This document shows, one piece after another, positions 1 through 8,358 of a stretch of DNA of 20,118 nucleotides; positions within the stretch are counted from its first letter, which is position 1, and each line of letters begins with the position of its first letter. The stretch lies in assembly GCA_964352985.1 (NCBI GenBank), contig CAYGUK010000076.1, positions 1 to 20,118 on the forward strand, in the 5' to 3' direction. Position numbers and translations under genes: made by a program. The notes under the pieces were generated by a model that was not told the DNA's origin, did no database searches, and saw only the letters and a program-made list of their open reading frames with translations. This DNA is from CAYGUK01 sp964352985 (GTDB lineage Bacteria > Pseudomonadota > Gammaproteobacteria > JAHCLG01).

Positions 1-512
1 TACTTTTGCAGGTTTAGTTTTCTTTTTCTAGTATGGGGTTTTTAAGTCGCTTACGCTGCTATTGATGACATAATCTTCATCAAGTAATTTTTCCTTAATT
101 TTCACCCTGTTCTTTGTTATATTTTATGATATTTACTAATTTAACATATACATTTAATTTAACTAAGACTATTTATGCTAATGAGATTGATATTAAATTT
201 ATATGGCGTCCGATTTGCGGCACAAATAAACTACAAATCTTTAGAGTGACAAAACTTAATTCATTGGTTTTCATAAAAAGGAATGAACACAAAAATGCTT
301 TAGGTCTAGCTCAGTAACACCCAACAATAACTTGACCGTCTTGTTTAAAATATGTTCTATCACATACAAAGATATTTGACTAATTAATTTAAACCAGCAC
401 TATTTCAACAAACTTAATATATAAATGCAATGGTGTTTAAATACATGTAACTTTCAGAATCTAAATCGGTCTGTATAAGTCATAGCCTGTCTTTATCAGT
501 ACTACTCAACAT
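1..512. other. Non-coding stretch downstream of the T4SS operon
   Basis: No convincing gene is visible. A 67-codon open frame at 114-317 (+) has no good ribosome binding site, no recognisable domain and the composition of translated AT-rich spacer. The only element noted is at 34-54, an 18/21 match in direct orientation to 16526-16546. No tRNA or clear terminator was seen. Confidence 0.6.
34..54 (+). repeat. Left copy of a degenerate 21-bp direct repeat
   Basis: The segment matches 16526-16546 at 18 of 21 positions, with the cores gtttttaa and cgcttac identical and in the same orientation. The two copies bracket the T4SS, replication, repressor and methyltransferase block. They could be decayed attachment sites, but the match is short and AT-rich and may be chance. 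Confidence 0.25.
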
Positions 513-588
513 GAGAGTTTCTTTTTTTGTCTATTGATTTAAAGTTTGCACTTTTATCAATACTGGGAAACTCTCTCTTTTGCAAGAG
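513..588. repeat. Nested multi-tier inverted repeat (candidate structured RNA or hairpin)
   Basis: Three perfect stems are stacked inside each other: gagagtttc (513-521) with gaaactctc (567-575), tattgat (532-538) with atcaata (556-562), and aaagt (541-545) with acttt (550-554), closing a TTGC loop. The internal loop is asymmetric, about 10 nt against 4 nt. A second small hairpin follows directly: ctctt (575-579), again a TTGC loop, then aagag (584-588). No coding frame covers it and no clear U-run follows on either strand, so it is not a standard intrinsic terminator. Its strand and function are unknown. Confidence 0.5.
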
Positions 589-671
589 TTCTGTCAGATT
601 TCATCGAGACTAAATCAACTAAAGAGTAAACATACATAAGACTCTAATGGTAACAAACTCTAAACAATCCA

Positions 672-690
672 GATTGAAATAAATTCAATC
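672..690 (-). terminator. Short hairpin overlapping the virD4 stop codon (weak terminator candidate)
   Basis: gattgaa (672-678) and ttcaatc (684-690) form a perfect 7-bp stem with a 5-nt loop, spanning the stop codon of the last T4SS gene. No T-run follows in the direction of transcription. It may slow exonucleases or do nothing, so confidence is low. Confidence 0.25.
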
Positions 691-2478
691 CCTCTCCCTT
701 TCCATTCTCCTCATCGACTGTACTATCGCCCCTGCAAGCACCTCAGCTTGTACTTTAATTTTATCCAACTCATGCTGACGTCTTTTCTCAAGTTTTTCTT
801 CATCTGTTATTGTCTTGTTTTTTTCAACTTTATAAATATAAGGATGAATAATCACATCAATTTTCGGTAGTCCGATATTCCCAAGATTTCGTAACTGAAA
901 CGCTTTATCTTTATACCAGCTAACTTGTTTTGCCATAACAGGCGAGGAGCCTTTTATCATTAATAAAACATTCTTCTGATTCATCTCGCGAAGTTCTTGT
1001 GGCAACATTAGTGGTCGAGCTACAAGATGTTCATTACCCGTCAGTTGATTTTCTTTTAATTTCTTCTTATTAGCATTAACTGTGTTATTCCCAAGAAACT
1101 GACTAATATAAGTAGCATCATCAATGTCACTTTGAGTAAATACAACTTTAACTTTACTATTAATAAATGATTTTGCATCGTGTTCACCGTAGCGAGCAAC
1201 TATCTGGGAAAGGTTTTGCATAATTACCATCAATCTCACATGATAAGAACGCAATAAACCAACTGCAGAAACAAATGATTCCATACGGCCTAATACAGAA
1301 AATTCATCCATGAGTAATACCACCGTTTGTTTTTCATCCTCGCACGGTTCTTCTTTAGTTAGAAAATCTAAAACTTGTTGCCAGAAAACCGTTAATAAAG
1401 GTGAAAGCCTACTCATATCATCTAAACTAAAACCAATATAGATTGTTATTTTTTCTTTCCGCAAAAATCTAATATCAAAATCACTTTTCGATGTGGCTGC
1501 ATCAATGATTGGATCATCCCAAAGACTAAAGTAACTGCAAAAGGATTTAATAATGTTGCTGCGAGTGCGAATGTCCATTTCAAAAAAACCAGAAAGGTTG
1601 CGATAAAACACTGGATCACAATCTACTTTTTTTTCATATATCTTTTTGAACCAACCTTCAAATTTTTCATCTTTGATAATGCGTGCTATTCGACCTATGG
1701 TGATATTCGAGCGGGCGCGATCAAAAAGATAGAGAGCCACTGCCACAAATAAATCACGAGGTGCGCAAGTCCAAATTGGATCGCTATGATGATTATCAGG
1801 AATTAACAATCTGGCAATTTTTTGCAAATATTTAATGCGTGTAAATTTATCACGTGGTACAAAATCTAATGGATTAAAACAATGAGTTGCTAGTGATTCA
1901 TTAGAAGGCGCCCAACAAAAACATTGATGGCCGTGTTCTTGTCTAAATTTAGAAGTTAGTTTAAATAATTCAAATTTAGTGTCATTAACAATCATCGAAT
2001 CATCGAGACTTAATAAATTAGGAATAGCGATGCTTGCAGATTTACCACTACCGGAGGGTGAAAAAACAATGATATGTTCATGTCCATCAACTTTTAGATA
2101 GCGACGCCACTTATGACCGATAATAATGCCCTCATTGACAAATAAGCCAGCTTGTTTCGCTTCAGTTCTATTTGCAAAATGAGCATCACCGTACAAACTG
2201 GTTTTCTTTTTAAAAATTCTTTTGCCGATATCAAATAAAACTTTAAAGTAAATGAATAAACTTAAACTAAGACAAATAGTCCATTGCCATCGTTGATTAC
2301 CTGTTAGATAAAAATATTCATTGATAAATGCTATGGGATTTACTGCTAAGTATTGGTTGCTCCATAAAGAAAAACCATATTGAGCAAGCATCAAACTTAA
2401 CAATAAACCGAAAATAGCAATGCTACTAAAGAGCAAGCCTTTTTTAATTAACGTATTTGAACCAAATGTCGCTAACAT
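685..2478 (-). CDS. virD4: VirD4/TraG-family type IV coupling protein ATPase
   Basis: This is the coupling protein that brings DNA-protein or protein substrates to the T4SS channel at the inner membrane. The 597 residues fit the short VirD4 class. Two N-terminal membrane segments are visible at about residues 14-36 and 66-84. Walker A is SPSGSGKS (140-147) and Walker B is VVLLMDE (386-392), followed by the TraG-type DEFSVLGRME stretch. The C-terminus is charged, with KRRQHELDK and RRMERERD. It is the last gene of the operon; its start overlaps the end of virB11 by 35 nt and no strong ribosome binding site is seen, so translation may depend on upstream reading. All key ATPase residues are present and the gene looks functional. 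Confidence 0.95.
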   Translation of the reverse strand: MLATFGSNTLIKKGLLFSSIAIFGLLLSLMLAQYGFSLWSNQYLAVNPIAFINEYFYLTGNQRWQWTICLSLSLFIYFKVLFDIGKRIFKKKTSLYGDAHFANRTEAKQAGLFVNEGIIIGHKWRRYLKVDGHEHIIVFSPSGSGKSASIAIPNLLSLDDSMIVNDTKFELFKLTSKFRQEHGHQCFCWAPSNESLATHCFNPLDFVPRDKFTRIKYLQKIARLLIPDNHHSDPIWTCAPRDLFVAVALYLFDRARSNITIGRIARIIKDEKFEGWFKKIYEKKVDCDPVFYRNLSGFFEMDIRTRSNIIKSFCSYFSLWDDPIIDAATSKSDFDIRFLRKEKITIYIGFSLDDMSRLSPLLTVFWQQVLDFLTKEEPCEDEKQTVVLLMDEFSVLGRMESFVSAVGLLRSYHVRLMVIMQNLSQIVARYGEHDAKSFINSKVKVVFTQSDIDDATYISQFLGNNTVNANKKKLKENQLTGNEHLVARPLMLPQELREMNQKNVLLMIKGSSPVMAKQVSWYKDKAFQLRNLGNIGLPKIDVIIHPYIYKVEKNKTITDEEKLEKRRQHELDKIKVQAEVLAGAIVQSMRRMERERD

Positions 2479-3472
2479 AGCGAGTCATCCCGAGTTCATG
2501 CTTTTTACGTTTGATTTGCACAATAATATCAATTACACTTTGTAAATTATCTAAAATATCACTTTTCTCCATGCTCTGACATGCAGGATTTAACCGCACC
2601 ATATTAATCATTCGCATAAAAGCAACGTATGGATTATTTGCATGAATCGTTGAGAACGAACCTTCATGCCCTGTTGATAAAGCAGCAATAAAATCAGCGC
2701 ACTCACCTCCTCTTAATTCACCCATAATAATTCTATCGGGTCGTAATCGAAGTGATGCTTGCACGCAATCTTGCATGCTGATATTAGCTAGACCTTGATT
2801 ATTCTTTGATGTCACCATTTGTAACACATTGTGGTGATGTAAGTTTATTTCTCTTACATCCTCAATTGTGAGGATACGTTCATAATCAGGAATCAAAGCC
2901 AAACACGCATTTAAAAAAGTAGTTTTACCAGTACTGGTAGCGCCACTTATCATAATATTTTTATTTTTTAATATAGCTTGTTTTATAAATTCACCAAATT
3001 GGCTTTGTTTCAATAAATTTACTAATTCTAAATCTTCATCATTCACATAAGGCACGGAATATGAATCAATTGAAAACGCTTTGGCATCATTAAAAAAACC
3101 AGATTGTTGATAATCATCCAACGATAACGTTTGAATACTGTGTTTACGAATTGATAAAGCAATAGAACCCTTAGGCATAATAGGCGGCAACACTATTTGC
3201 ACCCGCGCGCCATTTGGTAAAGTCGCTGATAACAAAGGTTCACTTTCTGAAATACGCTGTGACGAATGAGATGCGATCAGATCCGTTAAATATCGCAGAT
3301 AATGATAAGATAAATTATCAACCGAATAAGATTGCATCACACCATTTTTTTCAATCCAAACCACATGAGGTTGGTTAATCATGATTTCACTTACTGCCGG
3401 ATCTTTTAACCACGGTACAAACGGTTTTAAAAAATGTTCGATTGGTGAGAATTTAATTGCTGATTCACTCAT
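2444..3472 (-). CDS. virB11: VirB11 hexameric secretion ATPase
   Basis: This is the cytoplasmic traffic ATPase of P-type T4SS, which powers pilus assembly and substrate transfer with VirB4 and VirD4. The protein has 342 residues, the usual length. Walker A is GATSTGKT (177-184), the Walker B region is DRIIMGELRGGE (246-257), and the His box STGHEGSFSTIHANN (266-280) is intact. The N-terminal domain has the typical VSEIMINQP motif (28-35) and a conserved ATLPNGARVQI stretch (84-93). The start codon shares one base with the virB10 stop (TAATG). All catalytic motifs are present. Confidence 0.96.
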   Translation of the reverse strand: MSESAIKFSPIEHFLKPFVPWLKDPAVSEIMINQPHVVWIEKNGVMQSYSVDNLSYHYLRYLTDLIASHSSQRISESEPLLSATLPNGARVQIVLPPIMPKGSIALSIRKHSIQTLSLDDYQQSGFFNDAKAFSIDSYSVPYVNDEDLELVNLLKQSQFGEFIKQAILKNKNIMISGATSTGKTTFLNACLALIPDYERILTIEDVREINLHHHNVLQMVTSKNNQGLANISMQDCVQASLRLRPDRIIMGELRGGECADFIAALSTGHEGSFSTIHANNPYVAFMRMINMVRLNPACQSMEKSDILDNLQSVIDIIVQIKRKKHELGMTRYVSDIWFKYVN

Positions 3473-4548
3473 TAATGCAAGACTCCATAAAAAGATAAAT
3501 CATGAGCAACTTGAACAATAATTTTTTGCCCATGAAAAACAGTTAACGTTGGTTTAATATTCATTTGTGTTTGTAAACTACTTTGCGCCGATTGTTGAAA
3601 TGATTGACCAATAGCTTGGCGGTAAGCGGCTTTCGAATTATATTGATCGCCACTGTTTACACCAGCCGCTGAGGTCGCAGCACCGATGACACTTAATAAA
3701 CTTGCCATGCCAAAGCGTTCAAAGAAATGGTGATTAATATCATCAGCGCCTATCCCCGCGCGCCCCAATCGATCTGAACCTGGGCTATCTAATAATATAG
3801 ATGTATTATTCGGCAAAATTATTCTTGTCCAAATTATAAATAAGCGCGCTTGTCCTTGTGCCGCTTGTGATAAATACTGACCGTTTAATTGACTACCAGC
3901 AGGAATTAAAATTCGTTTACCTTGAAACGCATAAACCGGACGCGAAACGTGCGCCGTGATCATTCCGGGTAATTCAGAATCTAGGGCATTATCAATACTT
4001 GCTTCAATTTTTGTTCCAGCAACAATTGTATAATCAGGATGCGCAATAATTGTTGCTTGAATAACACTTTGATCTACTTGTGCCCCATTAAAGAGTTGTG
4101 AATTTTGATCATTACCAATAAACAGTTTCGTTGTGCTTTCACTCGTTTTCGAAATATTCATTTCTCTATTATTATCAAAATCATGTGAGACAAAGATTTT
4201 AGGATCAGCATCAATGCGATCCACCATCATTGATGCTAAAGTTTTTTCTATATTTTTTTTGGGATTATTGAGCACTTGTTGATGATGTTGTAACTGCTGT
4301 TTTATTAAATTCTGATTATACTGCGAGAGATTTTCATCAGCTTGGGATTGATCAACATTCGCGAGTTGTATTTGGTTTTTTTTCTCAGCCCCTAAATGAA
4401 TCCAGTTATGATTACCAAATACCAACCAACTAAAAAATGCCGCGATGATTAAAATAGAAATCATAATCATGCGATTAACAGCAGGATTTCTTGATTTAGC
4501 AACTGTAGGAATTGCACTTTTATTATTTTCTTGTGTTAAATTATTCAT
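3472..4548 (-). CDS. virB10: VirB10/TrbI-family T4SS core-complex protein
   Basis: VirB10 spans both membranes and forms the T4SS core complex with VirB9 and the VirB7 lipoprotein, sensing ATP energy at the inner membrane. A short cytoplasmic tail is followed by one membrane helix (MIMISILIIAAFFSWLVFG), a Gln/Asn-rich periplasmic linker, then the C-terminal beta-barrel domain. That domain starts near AGTKIEASIDNALDSELPG and includes the SPGSDRLGRAGI stretch and the antenna region around FGMASLLSVIGAATSAA. The reading frame also opens at 4563, but the ATG at 4548 is preferred: it has GAGG about 6 nt upstream and forms an ATGA overlap with the virB9 stop. From that start the protein has 358 residues. 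Confidence 0.95.
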   Translation of the reverse strand: MNNLTQENNKSAIPTVAKSRNPAVNRMIMISILIIAAFFSWLVFGNHNWIHLGAEKKNQIQLANVDQSQADENLSQYNQNLIKQQLQHHQQVLNNPKKNIEKTLASMMVDRIDADPKIFVSHDFDNNREMNISKTSESTTKLFIGNDQNSQLFNGAQVDQSVIQATIIAHPDYTIVAGTKIEASIDNALDSELPGMITAHVSRPVYAFQGKRILIPAGSQLNGQYLSQAAQGQARLFIIWTRIILPNNTSILLDSPGSDRLGRAGIGADDINHHFFERFGMASLLSVIGAATSAAGVNSGDQYNSKAAYRQAIGQSFQQSAQSSLQTQMNIKPTLTVFHGQKIIVQVAHDLSFYGVLH

Positions 4549-5321
4549 ACTTTTCCTCGCCATTGGTGATTAAACACAGAGCCAGTAATTGAACCATTAC
4601 GCAAACTAAACTGACGACTTAATCGTTCAACGACTAAATACTGGCCTAGGCGTCGATAGTTCACTTGCTCCTCATGACCTTTTTTATCAATCACAGCAAA
4701 GATAGCCGGTAACGGTTGATGTTTTCCAAATAGGAAATAAGTAAAAGTATCGTCATCACAAACTTTAACTGGTGATAACTGTGAATTACCCGAATAACTG
4801 TATTGAAAATTATTACAATGTGGATGGTTAGCTTGATATGTTAATTGCCGTTGTTCTAATTTTAATTCTCCTGCAACCTGCTTTGCACTTTGAATTGCAT
4901 CAGGATAACGAAAGTTTAATGCGTAAATTGGTGGTTTATTATTTTCAATATCACTTATAAAAAAAAGATATTCATGTTTATTCGTCACAACAGTAAGATC
5001 CGTTATCGAGCGATAATGTTTTGGTTTAATAGTAAAGATATTCGGTGCGATACGTGGATAAGTATCAATATTCCAAACATGTGGATCACCGCTACTCAAA
5101 AACAATATTTTTTCATCAGGTGCAAAACGCACTGTAGTTTCATGCATGATGCTGGTGTTAAGATTTATCACATCATTTTTACGAAAATCGACGAACTGCA
5201 CTCGTGGATCGTTTTTCGACGGATATGGATTTAATGCTGCACGACTATTGGTATGAAGCATCACACCCAACAATAAAAAAATAATATTAAATAGATAAAT
5301 TTGTATCTTTAATTTAGACAT
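4545..5321 (-). CDS. virB9: VirB9/CagX-family outer-membrane core protein
   Basis: VirB9 is the periplasmic and outer-membrane core component that binds the VirB7 lipoprotein and VirB10. The 258 residues begin with a signal peptide (hydrophobic 8-24, probable cleavage after NSRA). The mature N-terminus, LNPYPSKNDPRVQFVDF, resembles the family start. The N-terminal domain carries the LFLSSGDPHVWNI motif and the IFTIKP stretch. The C-terminal domain includes YFLFGKHQPLPAIFAVI and the final NGSITGSVFN segment. The start overlaps the virB8 stop by 8 nt (ATGTCTAA). Confidence 0.94.
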   Translation of the reverse strand: MSKLKIQIYLFNIIFLLLGVMLHTNSRAALNPYPSKNDPRVQFVDFRKNDVINLNTSIMHETTVRFAPDEKILFLSSGDPHVWNIDTYPRIAPNIFTIKPKHYRSITDLTVVTNKHEYLFFISDIENNKPPIYALNFRYPDAIQSAKQVAGELKLEQRQLTYQANHPHCNNFQYSYSGNSQLSPVKVCDDDTFTYFLFGKHQPLPAIFAVIDKKGHEEQVNYRRLGQYLVVERLSRQFSLRNGSITGSVFNHQWRGKV

Positions 5322-6081
5322 TACGTGGACTCACTTGATATTGCGTTACCGTAAAACCATTCCAATTTAATAATTGCGCTTGTGGGTTCGAAGGCATGCC
5401 GAGATATTGCCAACTAACTAACACACTGAAAGCCGTTTGTTTTTCAATATTATTATCATCTTCAGTCGCAACATAATTAACGATGGCTAAATTGTGGTGA
5501 GTTAAGTTTCTATTAGGTAAGTCTATTTTATTTTTATCATTCGCATTATCTAAAAACATTACACTGTTAATTTTTATTTGTCGCACACCTTGCTTACCAA
5601 AGACTTTCAACGGACTTTGAGCATTATCTAATGATTGAAATTCCTGATATTGATTAAAAACAGATTGGCTTGATAATAAATTGACGAGTTTATAACGATA
5701 ATTATAATCAACATAACTATAAGATTCATATGCCTCAACAAAGCGAACTATATCAGCTTTGGTTTGTTCTGCACTCATTAACGATGTTGATTTGCTCTCA
5801 GACTCTAACCACACATTGCCAGTAACATCATTTTTGTGAACAACAATCAATTGAGTTTTACGCAAAGGTAATATTAAGCAAATTGCAATTAATAACAATA
5901 TCGAAAAAAGAAGTGTGCTATAAAAAGCGATTTGAAAGCGATTCAGTTGAACAAGTGTTTTATCATAGACTTCATCATACCAACTACCACTTTTTTCAAA
6001 ATATTGTTTACTAGTATGTAGCCTTGCTTTTTCTCTATTATTTTTTCTCTTACGTTTCCATAAAGGTTTTTTAAATTTCAT
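5314..6081 (-). CDS. virB8: VirB8-family inner-membrane T4SS assembly protein
   Basis: VirB8 is a bitopic assembly factor that nucleates the inner-membrane complex. The 255 residues comprise a basic cytoplasmic tail (KKPLWKRKRKNNREKAR), the conserved SWYDEVYDKTLVQLNRF segment just before the membrane, one membrane helix (IAFYSTLLFSILLLIAICLI) and an NTF2-like periplasmic domain. That domain contains the YVEAYESYSYVDYNYRY-like region and a late VLVSWQYLGMPSNPQ stretch. The gene starts one base after the virB6 stop. Length and architecture are normal. Confidence 0.92.
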   Translation of the reverse strand: MKFKKPLWKRKRKNNREKARLHTSKQYFEKSGSWYDEVYDKTLVQLNRFQIAFYSTLLFSILLLIAICLILPLRKTQLIVVHKNDVTGNVWLESESKSTSLMSAEQTKADIVRFVEAYESYSYVDYNYRYKLVNLLSSQSVFNQYQEFQSLDNAQSPLKVFGKQGVRQIKINSVMFLDNANDKNKIDLPNRNLTHHNLAIVNYVATEDDNNIEKQTAFSVLVSWQYLGMPSNPQAQLLNWNGFTVTQYQVSPRNV

Positions 6082-6082
6082 T

Positions 6083-7111
6083 TCATATACCCCGCCTTAA
6101 ATCATTGCGTAAATGTCCAAACATGCCATTAGCAATTCCCTTCATGGCTTTGCCTCCAGCATCAGTCATTTTATCGATACCTTTATTACCCATGCCTGCC
6201 ATTTTTCCTTTCAAATTATTTGCAATAAAACTGCCGCCTACTGCACCAGCAAATGCCCCCATGCCTGCAGCAAAAGCAGCTTTACCAGAAGCCGTCTCAA
6301 CAGAACCTGCAATACCTTGCGCGACTTGAGCTGAGACGGTTGTTAAACCAATTCCAATTAAACCAATAATGAGAAACCCACCGATCATTGAAAAGTGTAA
6401 TGATTGATGCGCATTGATGGCGTCTAATACTGCTTGCAATGATTGTTCAGCGAGATTCACCATCAACACTAAGGTAATCGTGACAAACACGGGTAAGAAT
6501 GCGTAACCAATAATTGCACCTAACCATTTATCAAACATGTGTTTTGTCGAATCAAATAATCGCGTTGGAACAATTAAAGGGGTTGAGGCTAATAACAATG
6601 ACATCATGTATTTGGCTTTGATTAATTCAAACAACGTAAATGCAATTAACAGCATACCGATGATAAAAACACAAACTGCAAAAAAAGCAGGTTCCAGGTT
6701 ATTCCAATGAACTAATCCCCAGAATTTTCGAACAATTAAAATAATATCATTACNNNNNNNNNNTTGAACATTTCCGCCATGAACTGGAATATGTGTTGCT
6801 TTTATCAAATTGTTTAATATCTCATTTGGAATTTTGATAATTGCATCATATAAATATTTAGAAAATATTCCCCAATGAAGTGCAAGACCTGACACCACTG
6901 TCACGATTATTACAATATTTAATATGGCTTTAAAAGGATTTTGCACACCACCCATCAGCAAACTTAAACCAAAAAATATAATAACTAACGTGACCATTAA
7001 ACCAACCGGTGTTGACATGTAAGTTGCCAACACTTGATAACCATCAAACACAAATTGGCTGAGTAATTGATCAATTTGATTTAATAAATGCGCGATAAAC
7101 CCGGGTTCCAT
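6083..7111 (-). CDS. virB6: VirB6/TrbL-family polytopic T4SS channel protein (interrupted by an assembly gap)
   Basis: VirB6 is the multi-spanning inner-membrane channel component. At least five hydrophobic segments can be read, including VGLMVTLVIIFFGLSLLMGG, an ILNIVIIVTVVSGLALHWGI stretch and FFAVCVFIIGMLLIAFTLF. A polar, Gly/Met/Ala-rich C-terminal tail (KMAGMGNKGIDKMTDAGGK) follows. Ten Ns at 6754-6763 fall inside the gene near residue 118. The frame is the same on both sides, but the true gap length is unknown, so the stated 342 residues are provisional. AAAGGA lies just upstream of the ATG. Confidence 0.9.
   Translation of the reverse strand: MEPGFIAHLLNQIDQLLSQFVFDGYQVLATYMSTPVGLMVTLVIIFFGLSLLMGGVQNPFKAILNIVIIVTVVSGLALHWGIFSKYLYDAIIKIPNEILNNLIKATHIPVHGGNVQXXXXNDIILIVRKFWGLVHWNNLEPAFFAVCVFIIGMLLIAFTLFELIKAKYMMSLLLASTPLIVPTRLFDSTKHMFDKWLGAIIGYAFLPVFVTITLVLMVNLAEQSLQAVLDAINAHQSLHFSMIGGFLIIGLIGIGLTTVSAQVAQGIAGSVETASGKAAFAAGMGAFAGAVGGSFIANNLKGKMAGMGNKGIDKMTDAGGKAMKGIANGMFGHLRNDLRRGI
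6754..6763. other. Assembly gap (10 Ns) inside virB6
   Basis: Ten consecutive undetermined bases. The virB6 reading frame continues on both sides. The run is probably a scaffolding placeholder, so residues may be missing there. Confidence 0.99.
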
Positions 7112-7120
7112 TTTTTTCCT

Positions 7121-7498
7121 TTACTGATTAAACGCTTGTTGCCAAACAACAGGATTTTGAAAATCAATCGCCCACACACCAGAAAATTGATGCTGTGATT
7201 TAGCATAATCTGCAAGCCATTCCGTAATCGCATCACAATTTTCCCGTAATTGATGTTGTTGCGAGACGGGTAAAGTTGGGGGTAAATCTTTTGCATAAAC
7301 AGCTTGGCAATCACCAAAATTCATACTGTTCTTAAGATAGTGATCAGGAATAGCATTAACTGCTTTTCCCCACATAAACTGTTCTGTCTTTTTTACATTA
7401 TCAAATAATGGATTGTGATGTTTTACTACCATAAAAAAACCAATTCCCATCATTACTACAAAAAAAAGTATAAAACGAAAACTTAAAAATCGGATCAT
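7121..7498 (-). CDS. Membrane-anchored periplasmic protein of unknown function in the T4SS operon
   Basis: The 125-residue protein has one N-terminal hydrophobic segment (FLSFRFILFFVVMMGIGFFMVV) and no lipobox, so it is probably tethered to the inner membrane facing the periplasm. The rest is polar, with two cysteines (in FGDCQAV and RENCDAI) that could form a disulfide. A strong AAGGAG site lies 6 nt before the ATG. It sits between the lipoprotein gene and virB6, the slot where many conjugative T4SS carry an entry-exclusion (Eex) or small accessory gene. That parallel is positional only; no family was recognised. Confidence 0.75.
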   Translation of the reverse strand: MIRFLSFRFILFFVVMMGIGFFMVVKHHNPLFDNVKKTEQFMWGKAVNAIPDHYLKNSMNFGDCQAVYAKDLPPTLPVSQQHQLRENCDAITEWLADYAKSQHQFSGVWAIDFQNPVVWQQAFNQ

Positions 7499-7508
7499 GA
7501 CTTTCTCC

Positions 7509-7637
7509 TTAACGATTAATCCAATATTGTTGACAACGACTTCCCCACTGAGGGCAACCGCTGGTTAATTCTGGTGGCTTAGTCACACAACCTGTAATCA
7601 AAATAATAACTAGGAATAAAATACTTTTTTTAATCAT
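7509..7637 (-). CDS. virB7: VirB7-like small outer-membrane lipoprotein
   Basis: This is a 42-residue ORF. It begins MIKKSILFLVIILITGCVTK, giving a basic n-region, a hydrophobic core and the lipobox ITGC, with Cys17 as the lipidated residue. The mature peptide is only 26 residues and carries two more cysteines (SGCPQ and SRCQQ). VirB7 lipoproteins of P-type T4SS are this small and anchor VirB9 in the outer membrane, sometimes through a disulfide. GAGGGTGGG precedes the ATG. The gene lies 7 nt after virB5 and 10 nt before the 125-residue gene. The VirB7 assignment rests on size, lipobox and position, not on sequence identity. Confidence 0.82.
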   Translation of the reverse strand: MIKKSILFLVIILITGCVTKPPELTSGCPQWGSRCQQYWINR

Positions 7638-7644
7638 CCCACCC

Positions 7645-8358
7645 TCATTGATTAAATGCCGCTTTAGAACTTACCCCATCGATGTATTGTTGGTTAGACG
7701 ACACTGCGGCTTGATTACTTAATATTAATTGTTTTGCAATCTGGGTATTTATATAGCCAATTTGCGCGATTAACCTTGAATTTAAATCGAGTGCTTCTTT
7801 TTGATTTTTGGTTTGCTCAATCGACTTACTCAATTGATAAAGCTGCTGCAGGTTTTTGTTAATTCGGTCAAACGCATATGTTGAATTAACATAAACAGCA
7901 CGATTGGTTTGCACTGCTTGTTGATAAGAATTTGCTGTATCGCTATTTAGATTATTAATAATTGTTTGTTGGTTCACAGATGGATATCGTTGCCCATAAT
8001 CATTATAAAGTTGTTGATAATGACTACTCATGCCCGATGCTGAATTAAGCGCTTCTGCCCATGTTGTCGGCGACCATTGCCTATCTTGCTGGTATGAAAA
8101 ACTATTATATAAATTCCCCATGCCATAACTGCCAGTTAACGCACCTAATTCTTTTGCAAAACCGATTTCATTTTTATTTTTTAAGTCACTCATTAAAGTA
8201 TTTAAGTTACTTAATTTGTCATTGAGTGGCGTTAATTGACCGTTTAACGTGCCATTGATTTCACTTAATATACCGATGATTGAATCCCAAAAACTAGCAA
8301 AGCAATTTATGGGTAATAAAACTAAGCTAACAATTAAGAATGCAATTACCTTCTTCAT
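7645..8358 (-). CDS. virB5: VirB5-family minor pilin/adhesin
   Basis: VirB5 is exported to the periplasm and sits at the pilus tip. The 237 residues start with a clear signal peptide (MKKVIAFLIVSLVLLPINCFA, cleavage probably after CFA). The mature part is Gln/Asn-rich and largely alpha-helical, with the ALTGSYGMGNLYN segment and a WSPTTWAEAL motif typical of the family. A long helical C-terminal half contains KNQKEALDLNSRLIAQIGYI. The ATG overlaps the stop of the virB4 ATPase gene by 4 nt, and AGAGGTG lies upstream. Confidence 0.88.
   Translation of the reverse strand: MKKVIAFLIVSLVLLPINCFASFWDSIIGILSEINGTLNGQLTPLNDKLSNLNTLMSDLKNKNEIGFAKELGALTGSYGMGNLYNSFSYQQDRQWSPTTWAEALNSASGMSSHYQQLYNDYGQRYPSVNQQTIINNLNSDTANSYQQAVQTNRAVYVNSTYAFDRINKNLQQLYQLSKSIEQTKNQKEALDLNSRLIAQIGYINTQIAKQLILSNQAAVSSNQQYIDGVSSKAAFNQ

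Noticed and set aside
114..317. 67-codon open frame at the left end
   Set aside because: There is no ribosome binding site, domain or operon context, and the composition is that of translated AT-rich spacer.
4974..5234. 86-codon plus-strand frame opposite virB9
   Set aside because: It is antisense to a well-supported core T4SS gene and shows no domain.
6105..6334. Two overlapping plus-strand frames opposite the virB6 C-terminus
   Set aside because: They are mirror frames of the Gly/Ala-rich virB6 tail and have no features of their own.
7081..7317. 78-codon minus-strand frame between virB6 and the 125-residue gene
   Set aside because: It overlaps two better-supported genes in another frame and lacks a start signal.
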